64,000 nucleotides of DNA from Chitinophaga sp. HK235 (GTDB lineage Bacteria; Bacteroidota; Bacteroidia; Chitinophagales; Chitinophagaceae). The notes beneath the pieces were generated by a model. The model saw only the letters and a program-made list of their open reading frames with translations. It was not told the DNA's origin and searched no databases. The position numbers and the translations under genes were made by a program. Shown here one piece after another: positions 9,367-18,181 of this stretch. Position 1 is the first letter of the stretch, and each line of letters begins with the position of its first letter. Location of the stretch: positions 8,182,501 to 8,246,500 of the forward strand of contig NZ_CP073766.1 in NCBI RefSeq assembly GCF_018255755.1, written 5' to 3'.

Positions 9367-12300
9367 CTAGAAAAATTTTACGTTGATAGTGAGGGTAATG
9401 CTAGCAGTAGCTCCTGGCGCAAGAGAGGCCTGGCCGGGTTGCAGCAGATTGATGTCGGTTTTACCGTCGAAGGCGTTATTGTATCCGTTGATACCCGTGA
9501 GGGAATGGCTGGTAACAGTATAGGTGGCGGCAGGAGGTAAAGATGCCGGTATATAATCTGTCACCTGCACATTGTTGATGGTAACAGCCGTGGCAGGGTT
9601 ATGCAGGGTGAAGGTAAACTGAATATTATAGGAGCCATCGCTGTTTTGTGTGGGCTGCGTAGCTGCTTTGGTAACCTTGATACCACAATCATCTACATTC
9701 ACCTGTACATCAGCACTGCTGGCAGGGCATACACCGTTGGTGGTGGTCCAGCGGAAAGTGTAGGTACCCGGTGCGAGGCCATTGACGCCGGAAGCAGGAT
9801 TGTTGGGTACATCGAATACCGGTGTACCTGCAGCACTACTGATTACAGACCAGATACCTGTTCCTATGGCAGGCGCCTGGGCGTTTAATGTTAACGGGCT
9901 ATAGAGACAGATATTCTGTGTAACACCAGCATTAGCGGGTGATGGCTTATCATATACTTTGACAGGGAATTCGCTGGTGCTGGCACAGCTGCCGGAGTTG
10001 ATGGTCCAGCGCAGCAGATATTCACCTGCGGTGACGTTAGACACCGTCGTCTGCGGATCATCTGCTGTAAAGGTAAACGGTGCAGGAGACCCATCTGCTT
10101 TTTCGATGGTCCATTTACCGGTTTCACCAGCCTGCGGTGCATTGGCATGCAGGGTAATAGCGGTGCTGGTACCGCTGAGAATACAGTGAGCATCCGGAAC
10201 AGTCTTGCCTACGTTGGCATCGGCCGGGTTAGGTGGCACGGAGGTGACCTTTACATTTACCAACGCTGATTTGGAAGGACATACGCCGCTGCTGATAGTC
10301 CAGCGGAAAGCATACTGTCCTACTATTGTTCCCAGTACTTTGGTGGAAGGTGCGTTGATGCCTTCAATCACAGCAGTATTGCCAGCAGGCACTGTTTCAA
10401 AGCTCCAGGTTCCGATACCGGAAGTGGGTGTGATAGCATTAAGCTGAATATTATTGATGCAGGCATTGTTTTGATCGGCTCCGGGCTGTGGATCGGAGGG
10501 TTCAGCAGAAACAACGATCCGCATGATATCGGAGTTGCTGGTGCAGTAGCCGTTGGAGACGGTCCATTTGAACACATATATACCTGGCAGCAGGTTGTCT
10601 ACTGCAGTATTGGGTAAGGCTGTGTTTTGTATAACCGGATCGGTGGCACCATCCGGCTTGCTGTCTACCGTCCATATGCCGGTGCCGTAGGATGGTGTGG
10701 TTGCCTGCAGGGTAGTAGATATACTGCTGGTTGTTTTAGGAAGACAGAATTGCTGGTCTGGCCCGGCGGCTGCGGTGGAAGGCAGGGCGCTGGTGATAAT
10801 GGTCGCTTCTGCGCTGGTGCTGTTGCAACCTGCATCAGCTGCGATGGTATAAGTAAATTTATAAGTGTTGCCAGGAGTCATGTTGGTGATCACCGCAGCA
10901 TTGCTGGCATTAGGTTTTATAGTGGGACCTGCAGGGCCTCCGGTTTGGCTCCAGGTGCCGGTGCTGCCTTCATTACCGGTGATCATCGCGGTAGTTGCAT
11001 TACAGAGTTGCTGGGTAGTCGTTTGAATCTTTGCACTTTCTTTCACTGTCAGTATTACCTCATCTGTTTTTAATGCACAATCAGGACCGCTGCTGGCAGC
11101 CCATTGCAGCTTATATGTACCGGTCTTTAATTTGGAGATCGTGGTTTTAGGATCAGACGGATTATCAAACTGCGGATTGGAAGGGCCACTCAATACACTC
11201 CAGGTACCGATACCGTTGGTGATAGTGTTGGCATTCAGTGTAGCCATGGCACCATCGCATACAACCTGGTCTGGTCCTGCATTAGGATCACTGGGAGGTG
11301 TGGTGATGGTGTAGGTCACTTCGCTGTAATTGACATCACAGGCGCCGTTGCTGATGGTCCAGCGGAAAATGTAACGGCCGTCTGAGAGATTATTGACACT
11401 GGTATTATATTGAGAAGGGTTGACGATGGTGATGCCACCAGGCCCTTGTTGCTGGCTCCATTTGCCGGTGCCGACAGCAGGATCATTACCCTGCAGGGTG
11501 ATGCTGGGGCTGCCACAGAGGCGCTGGTTGGTGCCGGCGTTGGCGGTGGTGGCAGGAGTCGCGATGGTGTACAATACAGTATCGCGGGTAGCAGGACAGC
11601 CGTTGCGGGAAAGGCTCCATTCCAGCTGATAGGTGCCATTGCCGGCGCCGGTTACACCGGTATTAGGCTGGGTGTCATCGGTAAAGGTCAGGCCATTGCT
11701 GCTGCCGATGACGGTCCATTTACCGGATTCGCCGTTGGCAGGTGTATTGCCGGCCAGCGTGAGGGCAGTGGTTCCTGCGGGGAGGCATTTGTCTGGCCCG
11801 GCCACAGCCTGTTTAGGGCCAGCTACAGCCGAAGTGGTGATATGCACGTTGGCGGAGTTCTGGCCACAGCTGTTTTTGACAGTCCAGGTAAAGGTATAGG
11901 CCGTGTTAGGAGCCATGCCGGTAACAGTGGCCAGCGGGTCTGCGGGATCAGAGAATATCACACCGGTGGCGGGTGTTGCACTCCACAAACCGTTTTCATT
12001 GACACCGGGTTTGTTGCCTTGTAATTTATAGGGAGTACTGTTACAAATAGTCTGGTCTTGTCCGGCTGCTGCGGCAGTAGGATTTCTGTCGGACACTACT
12101 ACCTGTACATCGGCCTGCTGGTTGGGGCAGCCCATGTTGCCGGTGATGATCCAGCGGAAGGTATAGGTACCATTGAGCAGTTGTGAAATCAGTGTGGTAG
12201 GGTCTTTCCTGTCTGCTATCTGAGCGATGCCCGGACCACTTACCTGCGACCAGCTGCCGGTACCTATTGCTGGTGTGTTGCCGGCGAGATGTGTTTCGGT

Positions 12301-13773
12301 GATACTACAGGCCAGTACCTGCCGTGTGCCGGCGTTGGCAGCAGTAGGAGACTGGGAGATCTGTACATATACATCTGCATACTGGTCCTGGCATCCGCCG
12401 GAACCGTTGTTGGTGGTTCTTCTCAGACGAACAAGATAAGTGCCGGGGATGGTATACTGTGGTAAAAGCAGCGGGTAGGCGGCATCTGCAAAACCTGTGG
12501 TCGGTACACCTGCCGGAGCACTGATCAGTGACCATTGTGTTTTGTCTCCGCCGGTATAGCTGTAATTGACTGTCACGAACGAAGCATTGCAGGGAGCCAC
12601 TACCGGTGATGGTGCTGTAATAGTAGGAGGCACGGTGTATTTGACAGTGTAGACCCCGGAGGTATTACAACCGGTGTTAGGATTACTGATCGTATAACGG
12701 AACGCGCTGTTTTGTCCGTTAAGATTTTTTACTTCTGTAGAAGGACTGTTGGGAGAAACGATGGTACCTGCTCCTGAAACGTTGGTCCAGGTGATGGTTT
12801 CGCCGGCATAGGCGGGTGTAAGCCCGGTGATGATGGTGCTGGTGCGGCCATCGCAATAGGTAGCTTCTGCATCCCTGGCAACGGTGACAGACTGTGTGCC
12901 TACCGGTACAGTGAGGGTAACGTCTGCAGTGCCATTAGCACAGGGACCTTGTACTGTCCAACGGAGTTTATACGTGCCCGTAGTCAGGTTGGAAACGGTA
13001 GCTTTATGATCATGTATATTGCTGAATACCGGAACGGTAGGACCGCTGAGTACAGACCAGGTGCCCTGTTGCCCGTTGATATTGGTACCACCAAAAGAGG
13101 CGTTCATGACGGCTGACTGTGTGGTGGTATAACAGTTGCCGAGTACCTGGTCAGCCCCGGCTGTCACGGGCATTACGCCACCGGGATAGGTAACAACGAT
13201 ATCATCGGAAGAGCGGCAGGAGTTATTACTGGTGATAGTCCAGTGGAAGGTGGCAGTTCCTGCTTTATCCGCATCTGTTTTGATATTGAGTACAGGATTA
13301 GTTGGGCTGCTGATCATGGTGATGCCCTGAGGGCTACCATCCAGTGTCCAGATGCCGCTTTCGCCGGTACCTGCAGCATTAGCCTGCAGTGTACCGCCTG
13401 GCGGGCAAACGCTGATGTCTGCGCCGGCGTTGGCGATAGTGGCCGGATAGGTATTGTAGATTACTTCATCAAATATCAGAGAGCCATCTACACATTTGGC
13501 TGAAAGCCTGAATTTATAGGTGTTTCCGGGTGTGTATCCCAATATTTCCGATGTGAGGCTTCCAGGGTTTTTGATGGTGACGGCAGGGCCGCCAACCTGA
13601 GTCCACACGGGATTGACGGCGATGAGTCCACTGCTGGAGCCGGCAAGAATAAATTTGTTGTTGGGACAAACAGACGTTGTTACGCCTGCGTTGATAGTAC
13701 AGTTTTGGGCTAAAGCATATGTCGCTGGCAGGCAAAGCAATGCCAGTGCGATGCTACGAAGGAGACCGCTCAT
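9367..13773 (-). CDS. Large exported Ig/PKD-like repeat protein ending in a partial DUF11-like domain
   Basis: This 1468-residue protein has a signal peptide ending at TYALAQ. It then carries about 15 repeats of 80-95 residues with the pattern ANAGxDQxxC...LxGNxP...GxWSxxSGP...TTVxxLxxGTYxFRWTxSNGxC. The fold is probably Ig/PKD-like. Most repeats hold one cysteine near the start and one near the end, suggesting a disulfide in each domain. The last 105 residues (from about KAATQPTQNSDGSYNIQFTF) resemble the N-terminal domain of the next protein, but stop at TLTINVKFF without a T9SS sorting domain. It is the first gene of the adhesin operon, with 18 bp to the next gene. How it leaves the periplasm, or whether it stays there, cannot be read from the sequence. 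Confidence 0.85.
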   Translation of the reverse strand: MSGLLRSIALALLCLPATYALAQNCTINAGVTTSVCPNNKFILAGSSSGLIAVNPVWTQVGGPAVTIKNPGSLTSEILGYTPGNTYKFRLSAKCVDGSLIFDEVIYNTYPATIANAGADISVCPPGGTLQANAAGTGESGIWTLDGSPQGITMISSPTNPVLNIKTDADKAGTATFHWTITSNNSCRSSDDIVVTYPGGVMPVTAGADQVLGNCYTTTQSAVMNASFGGTNINGQQGTWSVLSGPTVPVFSNIHDHKATVSNLTTGTYKLRWTVQGPCANGTADVTLTVPVGTQSVTVARDAEATYCDGRTSTIITGLTPAYAGETITWTNVSGAGTIVSPNSPSTEVKNLNGQNSAFRYTISNPNTGCNTSGVYTVKYTVPPTITAPSPVVAPCNASFVTVNYSYTGGDKTQWSLISAPAGVPTTGFADAAYPLLLPQYTIPGTYLVRLRRTTNNGSGGCQDQYADVYVQISQSPTAANAGTRQVLACSITETHLAGNTPAIGTGSWSQVSGPGIAQIADRKDPTTLISQLLNGTYTFRWIITGNMGCPNQQADVQVVVSDRNPTAAAAGQDQTICNSTPYKLQGNKPGVNENGLWSATPATGVIFSDPADPLATVTGMAPNTAYTFTWTVKNSCGQNSANVHITTSAVAGPKQAVAGPDKCLPAGTTALTLAGNTPANGESGKWTVIGSSNGLTFTDDTQPNTGVTGAGNGTYQLEWSLSRNGCPATRDTVLYTIATPATTANAGTNQRLCGSPSITLQGNDPAVGTGKWSQQQGPGGITIVNPSQYNTSVNNLSDGRYIFRWTISNGACDVNYSEVTYTITTPPSDPNAGPDQVVCDGAMATLNANTITNGIGTWSVLSGPSNPQFDNPSDPKTTISKLKTGTYKLQWAASSGPDCALKTDEVILTVKESAKIQTTTQQLCNATTAMITGNEGSTGTWSQTGGPAGPTIKPNASNAAVITNMTPGNTYKFTYTIAADAGCNSTSAEATIITSALPSTAAAGPDQQFCLPKTTSSISTTLQATTPSYGTGIWTVDSKPDGATDPVIQNTALPNTAVDNLLPGIYVFKWTVSNGYCTSNSDIMRIVVSAEPSDPQPGADQNNACINNIQLNAITPTSGIGTWSFETVPAGNTAVIEGINAPSTKVLGTIVGQYAFRWTISSGVCPSKSALVNVKVTSVPPNPADANVGKTVPDAHCILSGTSTAITLHANAPQAGETGKWTIEKADGSPAPFTFTADDPQTTVSNVTAGEYLLRWTINSGSCASTSEFPVKVYDKPSPANAGVTQNICLYSPLTLNAQAPAIGTGIWSVISSAAGTPVFDVPNNPASGVNGLAPGTYTFRWTTTNGVCPASSADVQVNVDDCGIKVTKAATQPTQNSDGSYNIQFTFTLHNPATAVTINNVQVTDYIPASLPPAATYTVTSHSLTGINGYNNAFDGKTDINLLQPGQASLAPGATASITLTINVKFF

Positions 13774-13819
13774 TATGTGGTAGTAGTATGAATAAAAAAT
13801 CTGCTAATTGAATTGAGCG

Positions 13820-13827
13820 CAAATATA
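13820..13827 (-). promoter_or_regulatory. Candidate -7 element for the adhesin operon
   Basis: On the minus strand this reads TATATTTG, an exact match to the Bacteroidota -7 consensus TAnnTTTG. It lies 46 bp before the ATG at 13773. No clear -33 TTG is at the usual distance, so this is a candidate only. Confidence 0.4.
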
Positions 13828-13953
13828 TATATGTAAACTATAATAAAACATTATTAACACATATAAATTAATTTATAACTGATTGAGATTTATAATTTAT
13901 ATTTAATTGAAAATTAAATATTTATATCATGTTTGAGCAATATATTCAATACT

Positions 13954-13983
13954 GACCGGGAATTTTCCCGGTCTCTCTTTTTA
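13954..13983 (+). terminator. Orphan intrinsic terminator-like hairpin
   Basis: The arms GACCGGGA and TCCCGGTC (13954-13961 and 13966-13973) form a GC-rich stem followed by CTCTTTTTT on the plus strand. No plus-strand gene lies upstream of it, so it either ends an unannotated short transcript or insulates the next gene. Confidence 0.5.
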
Positions 13984-14139
13984 GTAAGCTAAATCGGTAG
14001 GTATCTCACATGAGAAGTAAAAATGTTGGATGCGCTGAAACATGAAGAGATCTGACTGAAAGAAAGTGAGGAAAGATGGTGCCATTTCATATCATCATTT
14101 TTTTACTGATATTTGCTCTCCCTTTTTAGAATAGATATC

Positions 14140-15027
14140 ATGAAAAGATTATTATTTGTTTTGTTTGCCTGCTTCAGCCAGGTAGTATTGGCACAGGAAG
14201 CCCCTTATTTTGAAGACATGCGTGTATGGTCGTTAAATGGAGAGGATTCGGTCCGCCATATTTTTGCCGATACCGCTTTTATAAGAATCAGTCCGGATAC
14301 CCGCCAGCTCCCCATTGATACCTTATTGGCCGGCGACGATGTCACCATTACACAGATAACTGATAAAAGCCTTACGCTGAAAGGCCTCAAAGGTCCGTGG
14401 TTACAGGTGAGGTATATAAAAGACGGCATCGCTAAAGATGGATACATCTGGCAAGGCCTGATAGGTTGCTCTCCCATGCGACGTGGCGATGTAAAGTTTA
14501 TCTATGCAGTAGACCGTCGTGCTGACAGCAGTTATGTACTGGAAGGCACCAAGGAAATCAGCAAACGTTTTCTGATCAGATTAAAAGTAGTACAGAAAGG
14601 AAAAATACTGGCTTCCGGCTCCCTTATCACACCTGATGATGAAAGCGCCAGCTATAGCACCGCCAAAGTGATGAGTGGAATGGGGCTCACCGGCGTACAA
14701 AATATCATCACCCTTACCTTTAGTGGTGAAGCCTGTGGTATTCCTACCTATGACTATTATTTTGGCTGGACAAAAGAAGGAAAACTGGTCCGCTTCCCTG
14801 ATAAAACCAATGTGGGTGACGCCGGTGCTTATTATCATTCCGAAACATTTACCTTCCCCAACGAAAAGAATGGAAAACCAGATATGATCGTCTGGAATAT
14901 GACCACAGAAGAGGCGACAGACAACCTGGATAAGGATGGCAACAACATTATGGCTACTACAGAAAAAGGAGAGAAACAATATGTATGGGACCCTGTAAAT
15001 GCTAAAGTATCCCTGATCGCGAAATAA
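14140..15027 (+). CDS. Exported protein with bacterial SH3-like domain
   Basis: This 295-residue protein starts with a clear signal peptide (MKRLLFVLFACFSQVVLAQ). I chose the ATG at 14140 because the in-frame TTG at 14113 only adds nine residues before it. Residues 65-115 (LLAGDDVTITQITDKSLTLK, then GPWLQVRY and KDGYIWQGLIG) look like an SH3b-type domain, which in exported proteins often binds cell wall or peptide. The remaining 180 residues are not recognised; they include a beta-rich stretch with DYYFGWTKEGKLVRFPDKTN. It stands alone between divergent and convergent neighbours, followed by a terminator. The function is unknown. Confidence 0.75.
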   Translation: MKRLLFVLFACFSQVVLAQEAPYFEDMRVWSLNGEDSVRHIFADTAFIRISPDTRQLPIDTLLAGDDVTITQITDKSLTLKGLKGPWLQVRYIKDGIAKDGYIWQGLIGCSPMRRGDVKFIYAVDRRADSSYVLEGTKEISKRFLIRLKVVQKGKILASGSLITPDDESASYSTAKVMSGMGLTGVQNIITLTFSGEACGIPTYDYYFGWTKEGKLVRFPDKTNVGDAGAYYHSETFTFPNEKNGKPDMIVWNMTTEEATDNLDKDGNNIMATTEKGEKQYVWDPVNAKVSLIAK

Positions 15028-15053
15028 GTTTTATCCTAAAAAATAAATAATAG

Positions 15054-15081
15054 AAAGGCTGGCCGTCAGGCTGGCCTTTTT
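15054..15081 (+). terminator. Intrinsic terminator
   Basis: The arms AAAGGCTGGCC and GGCTGGCCTTT form an 11-bp stem with two G-U pairs and a 4-nt loop, and run into TTTTT. It lies 27 bp after the stop codon of the SH3-like gene and faces the convergent gene ending at 15126. Confidence 0.75.
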
Positions 15082-15125
15082 GATGTTGAGTGCTTAATTC
15101 ATTTAATATCTGGATAAAAAACATG

Positions 15126-15833
15126 TTATTTTTTACCGCCATTACCTTTCATGAATTTGTATGCCAGCTTCAGGGAGAGATAGGAGGTATTAAAGTCATC
15201 CCCTTTAAAAGTTTGGCTATACCCGTCTTTGAAGGAATAAACACTGCTGGAAAGATAGTTGGAATTAAGCAGCTGAATATGTCCCAGCAGTCCTATGTAT
15301 AGCGCACTACGGGGAGTGATCCCGATATCAAAACCGGATTCCAGCACGACTGCAGGCACAATCAATTCTCTGTGATATTGCCCGATGTAGGAATCGGTGA
15401 CTTCTCCTGTGATGGGATCTGAGAAATATCGATCACTGATCGGTTTGCGATCCTTGGTAAGGTTAAAATCAGCTGAGAGACCGATACCGTATAACCAACG
15501 AGTATCATGCCGTACCGGAAGGCTTTTCATCAGCAATAGCGGAAGTTCAGCCTGCAAGTTGTTGACGGTGACATGTGAGTCGAAACGATAGGAGCCCCAT
15601 AGGAATGAAGGATTGAGGTGCAGGCTGGTGTTTTTATTCAGTTTTTTTTCCAGTGCCAGGCCCGCTTTCAGGGTAAACTTATGGTCAAATCCCTTAAAAT
15701 CCCTGGTAGGGATATGTTTCGTCCAGCCACCTTCGTAGATGGAGGTTTCTACACTGGCGCCCCAGTTTATCTGGGCGCGGGCTTGCTGCATCCAGCAACA
15801 GCAGAAAAGGAAAATGCTGATGGGTTTAAGCAT
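15126..15833 (-). CDS. Small outer-membrane beta-barrel protein
   Basis: This 235-residue protein has a cysteine-containing signal peptide (MLKPISIFLFCCCWMQQARA). Alternating beta-strand-like segments follow, such as HKFTLKAGLALEKKL, TSLHLNPSFLWGSYRF and TSYLSLKLAYKFMKG near the end. This is the usual look of a single-barrel porin-type or PorT-like outer-membrane protein of Bacteroidota. No catalytic motif is visible. It is a single gene, with a 187-bp gap to the AraC gene on its upstream side. The fold is inferred from strand pattern and signal peptide; the function is unknown. Confidence 0.7.
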   Translation of the reverse strand: MLKPISIFLFCCCWMQQARAQINWGASVETSIYEGGWTKHIPTRDFKGFDHKFTLKAGLALEKKLNKNTSLHLNPSFLWGSYRFDSHVTVNNLQAELPLLLMKSLPVRHDTRWLYGIGLSADFNLTKDRKPISDRYFSDPITGEVTDSYIGQYHRELIVPAVVLESGFDIGITPRSALYIGLLGHIQLLNSNYLSSSVYSFKDGYSQTFKGDDFNTSYLSLKLAYKFMKGNGGKK

Positions 15834-16020
15834 GGTTTTTTTGTTGAAAAATGTTACAGATCAGATTAACAAGGTCTATTCGCTTGCATTTAACCTAAAG
15901 TTAAAATGGGAGGGTGTTGTTCTGATCGCATATGCCGCTACCTTTAAATCAGGAAAAGAATAGACGCTGCTTCAATTTTCAAACAATATTATATTTATGC
16001 AGTACATAGGCTTATTATCC

Positions 16021-16869
16021 TCAAGCCTCCTGTTTCTGTCCGTTCCGGATCTGCCGCATGCCTTTGCCATAGTATTTTTTCATCATCCGGTTCATATGAC
16101 TGCTGTCTGTAAAACCCAGCTCCAATGCAATATTCTGTAAGGATGCATCCGTATAAACAGCGCGTGATTCGGCAATTTTTAACCGGAGCTTCATCACGTA
16201 ATCCTGAAAGCGTTCGTCGGCATTACGTCTGAAATATTCACTGAAGTAGGTTTCTGCAATATGAAACCGTTGTGACAGATGAGGTACAGAAAGTTTCTCT
16301 ACATCCAGGATATTAAAGCTGATAAAGTTCAGCAGTTCGGCAAAGCGATCATCACTAAACATACGTCCGCTCAACATCCTTTTCTGCATATTGCGGCAAA
16401 TAATCGCCAACACAGCCACCAAAGTATTCTGTATGATAAAGGCTGAACAGATATCCTTTTTCTCATATTCATAGAGAATGCTGTCCAACAGGCGTTTTAA
16501 CTGTGCTTTATCTTCCGGGTCTTTCACCACTTCTCCTGAATGATAGTTGTTATTGCCCAGAATAAAATTCAGCCGGCTGAACCAGCTGCTGTAATCTACA
16601 TAATCATTCGGGCCAGGTACAAAGTAGGTACCGGTAAAACGAACAAACAGAAAACGGGTAGGTCTGTCTACCTGGTAATAATGGCATTTAGCGGCCGGTA
16701 AAAGAAAAATACCGTTTTTATGATAAGGGTGGAGAATATTGTTCACCCGTTGGTGCCCTTCTCCATCCAGGATGTATACCAGCTCAAAGAAGTTGTTTTT
16801 CCGGCTTCTTTCCTGCCATTCGTCGTATGCTGCTATTTCCACAGCAAAAGAATCATGTAAAAAATCCAT
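16021..16869 (-). CDS. AraC family transcriptional regulator
   Basis: This 282-residue regulator has a cupin-like sensor half (residues 20-110, with NNFFELVYILDGEGHQRVNN and a HYYQVDRPTRFLFVRF strand). Its C-terminal half (about 180-280) carries two helix-turn-helix motifs; the second reads LQNIALELGFTDSSHMNRMM and ends KKYYGKGMRQIR, the AraC signature. It is transcribed away from the oxidoreductase gene at 17004, with 134 bp between the starts, so that gene is its likely target. The inducer cannot be told from the sequence. Confidence 0.9.
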   Translation of the reverse strand: MDFLHDSFAVEIAAYDEWQERSRKNNFFELVYILDGEGHQRVNNILHPYHKNGIFLLPAAKCHYYQVDRPTRFLFVRFTGTYFVPGPNDYVDYSSWFSRLNFILGNNNYHSGEVVKDPEDKAQLKRLLDSILYEYEKKDICSAFIIQNTLVAVLAIICRNMQKRMLSGRMFSDDRFAELLNFISFNILDVEKLSVPHLSQRFHIAETYFSEYFRRNADERFQDYVMKLRLKIAESRAVYTDASLQNIALELGFTDSSHMNRMMKKYYGKGMRQIRNGQKQEA

Positions 16870-16967
16870 GGTATAAAAATACAGCTATTTTTTACTGCTT
16901 TACAGTCCATCCAGGAATGTTACTGTTTTTTCAAATCATTGTACTGCATGTTTTTTCTTCGCTGTTT

Positions 16968-16975
16968 CACCTTTG
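16968..16975 (+). promoter_or_regulatory. Weak candidate -7 element for the oxidoreductase gene
   Basis: CACCTTTG differs from TAnnTTTG at one base and lies 28 bp before the ATG at 17004, within the region shared with the divergent AraC gene. Confidence 0.25.
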
Positions 16976-17003
16976 TATCATTAAAAACAAAAATGATAAA
17001 CAG

Positions 17004-18020
17004 ATGAAAGCAGTTCAATTAAAAAGTTTCGGGATAGATCAGTTGGTGGTGGAAGAGCGCGACATACCTGCACTTCAGGCCAATGAAGTATTGGTGAATA
17101 TTAAAGCCGTGTCTTTAAATTATCTCGACCTGATCATGGTAAATGGCAGTTTTAACAAAAACGTGTCTTTCCCCTATACACCAGCATCAGACGGAGCGGG
17201 CGTGGTAACGGCAGTAGGAGCCGGCGTTACCAGATGGAAACCGGGAGACCGTGTGGTGATTCAATATGTGCAGAACTGGACAAAGGGCAGGATAGATGCA
17301 GAAAGTAATGCGGTGCGGGTAGGCTGGCAGATACCCGGTGTAATGGCTGAATTTGTCAGTATTCCGGAACATGGGCTGGTGAAGGCACCGGAGAACCTCA
17401 GTTTTGAAGAAACGGCCACACTGCCCATTGCAGCGCTTACCGCGTGGTATGCCTTGATAGACCAGGCTGGTCTGCGGCTGGGCCAGACTGTCCTTACCCA
17501 GGGCACGGGAGGCGTATCATTGTTTGCCCTGCAGATAGCCAAAGCAGCGGGGGCCAGGGTGATTGCTACTACCAGCAGTGATGAAAAGGCTGCGAAACTC
17601 AAAGCGCTTGGTGCTGATGAGGTGATCAACTACCGTCAGTATCCGGAATGGCATCAGCAGGTGAAAGCGCTGACAGGCGGGGAAGGTGTAGATATTACAT
17701 TGGATGTGGCCGGAGAGCAAACAATCGGCCAGTCACTGTTATCGGTAAAGGAACACGGCTATGTAGGCACAGCGGGTTTTATATCCGGAACAGCGCTGCC
17801 ACTCGATATCCATCAGCATCGGATCAACATGAACTTCATCCGTATCCAGGGCCTTGCTGTAGGTAGTGCAGAAAGTTTCAATGCCATGAACCGCGCCATC
17901 ACCATCAACAATATTCATCCTGTAATTGATAAAACCTATACTTTAAATCAGGTACAGGATGCTTACCGGCGGCTGGAATCCGGTCAGCATGTGGGTAAGA
18001 TCGTGATCTCGCTAGCCTAA
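17004..18020 (+). CDS. Medium-chain NAD(P)-dependent alcohol dehydrogenase / quinone oxidoreductase-like protein
   Basis: The 338-residue protein begins MKAVQLKSFGIDQLVVEE at the ATG at 17004. A longer in-frame reading from 16827 overlaps the AraC gene and lacks family similarity at its N-terminus. The GroES-like half includes NYLDLIMVNGSF and PYTPASDGAGVVTAVGAGV. The Rossmann half has TGGVSLFALQIAKAAGARVIA followed by LGADEVINY. The cysteine ligands of the zinc-containing branch are absent, placing it with zinc-independent quinone-reductase-like members. It probably reduces a small quinone, enal or alcohol substrate. The divergent AraC gene is the likely regulator. The substrate is unknown. 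Confidence 0.88.
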   Translation: MKAVQLKSFGIDQLVVEERDIPALQANEVLVNIKAVSLNYLDLIMVNGSFNKNVSFPYTPASDGAGVVTAVGAGVTRWKPGDRVVIQYVQNWTKGRIDAESNAVRVGWQIPGVMAEFVSIPEHGLVKAPENLSFEETATLPIAALTAWYALIDQAGLRLGQTVLTQGTGGVSLFALQIAKAAGARVIATTSSDEKAAKLKALGADEVINYRQYPEWHQQVKALTGGEGVDITLDVAGEQTIGQSLLSVKEHGYVGTAGFISGTALPLDIHQHRINMNFIRIQGLAVGSAESFNAMNRAITINNIHPVIDKTYTLNQVQDAYRRLESGQHVGKIVISLA

Positions 18021-18109
18021 TCGCAATGAGAGTAATCTCCCTTAGACAAATATTTAACAATAACATTCTACTAAAAAATCATATATTTATCGGTTAATAT
18101 GCAATTTCA

Positions 18110-18145
18110 GGCGAAGGAAGAGGGTGTAAATCCTCTTCTTTCGCC
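18110..18145 (+). promoter_or_regulatory. Stable hairpin in the leader before the surface protein gene
   Basis: The arms GGCGAAGGAAGAGG and CCTCTTCTTTCGCC pair over 14 positions (one G-U) around an 8-nt loop. The hairpin lies 36 bp before the ATG at 18182 and has no T tract after it, so it is more likely a leader structure than a terminator. A TATATTTA sequence near 18083 could be the -7 element. Confidence 0.45.
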
Positions 18146-18181
18146 ATCTGATACCCCTAACCCTGTTCGTCAACGATATTT

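Larger units (their letters stand above)
13774..14139. other. Divergent intergenic region, strongly AT-rich
   Basis: This 366-bp gap lies between the minus-strand adhesin operon and the plus-strand gene at 14140. Positions 13840-13935 are almost entirely A and T. It holds a candidate promoter for the adhesin operon and a hairpin with a T tract (13954-13983). I see no open reading frame with coding character. Confidence 0.7.

Noticed and set aside
13831..13935. Very AT-rich stretch as a possible replication origin
   Set aside because: No DnaA-box cluster or dnaA/dnaN neighbour is seen. It fits an ordinary divergent promoter region.
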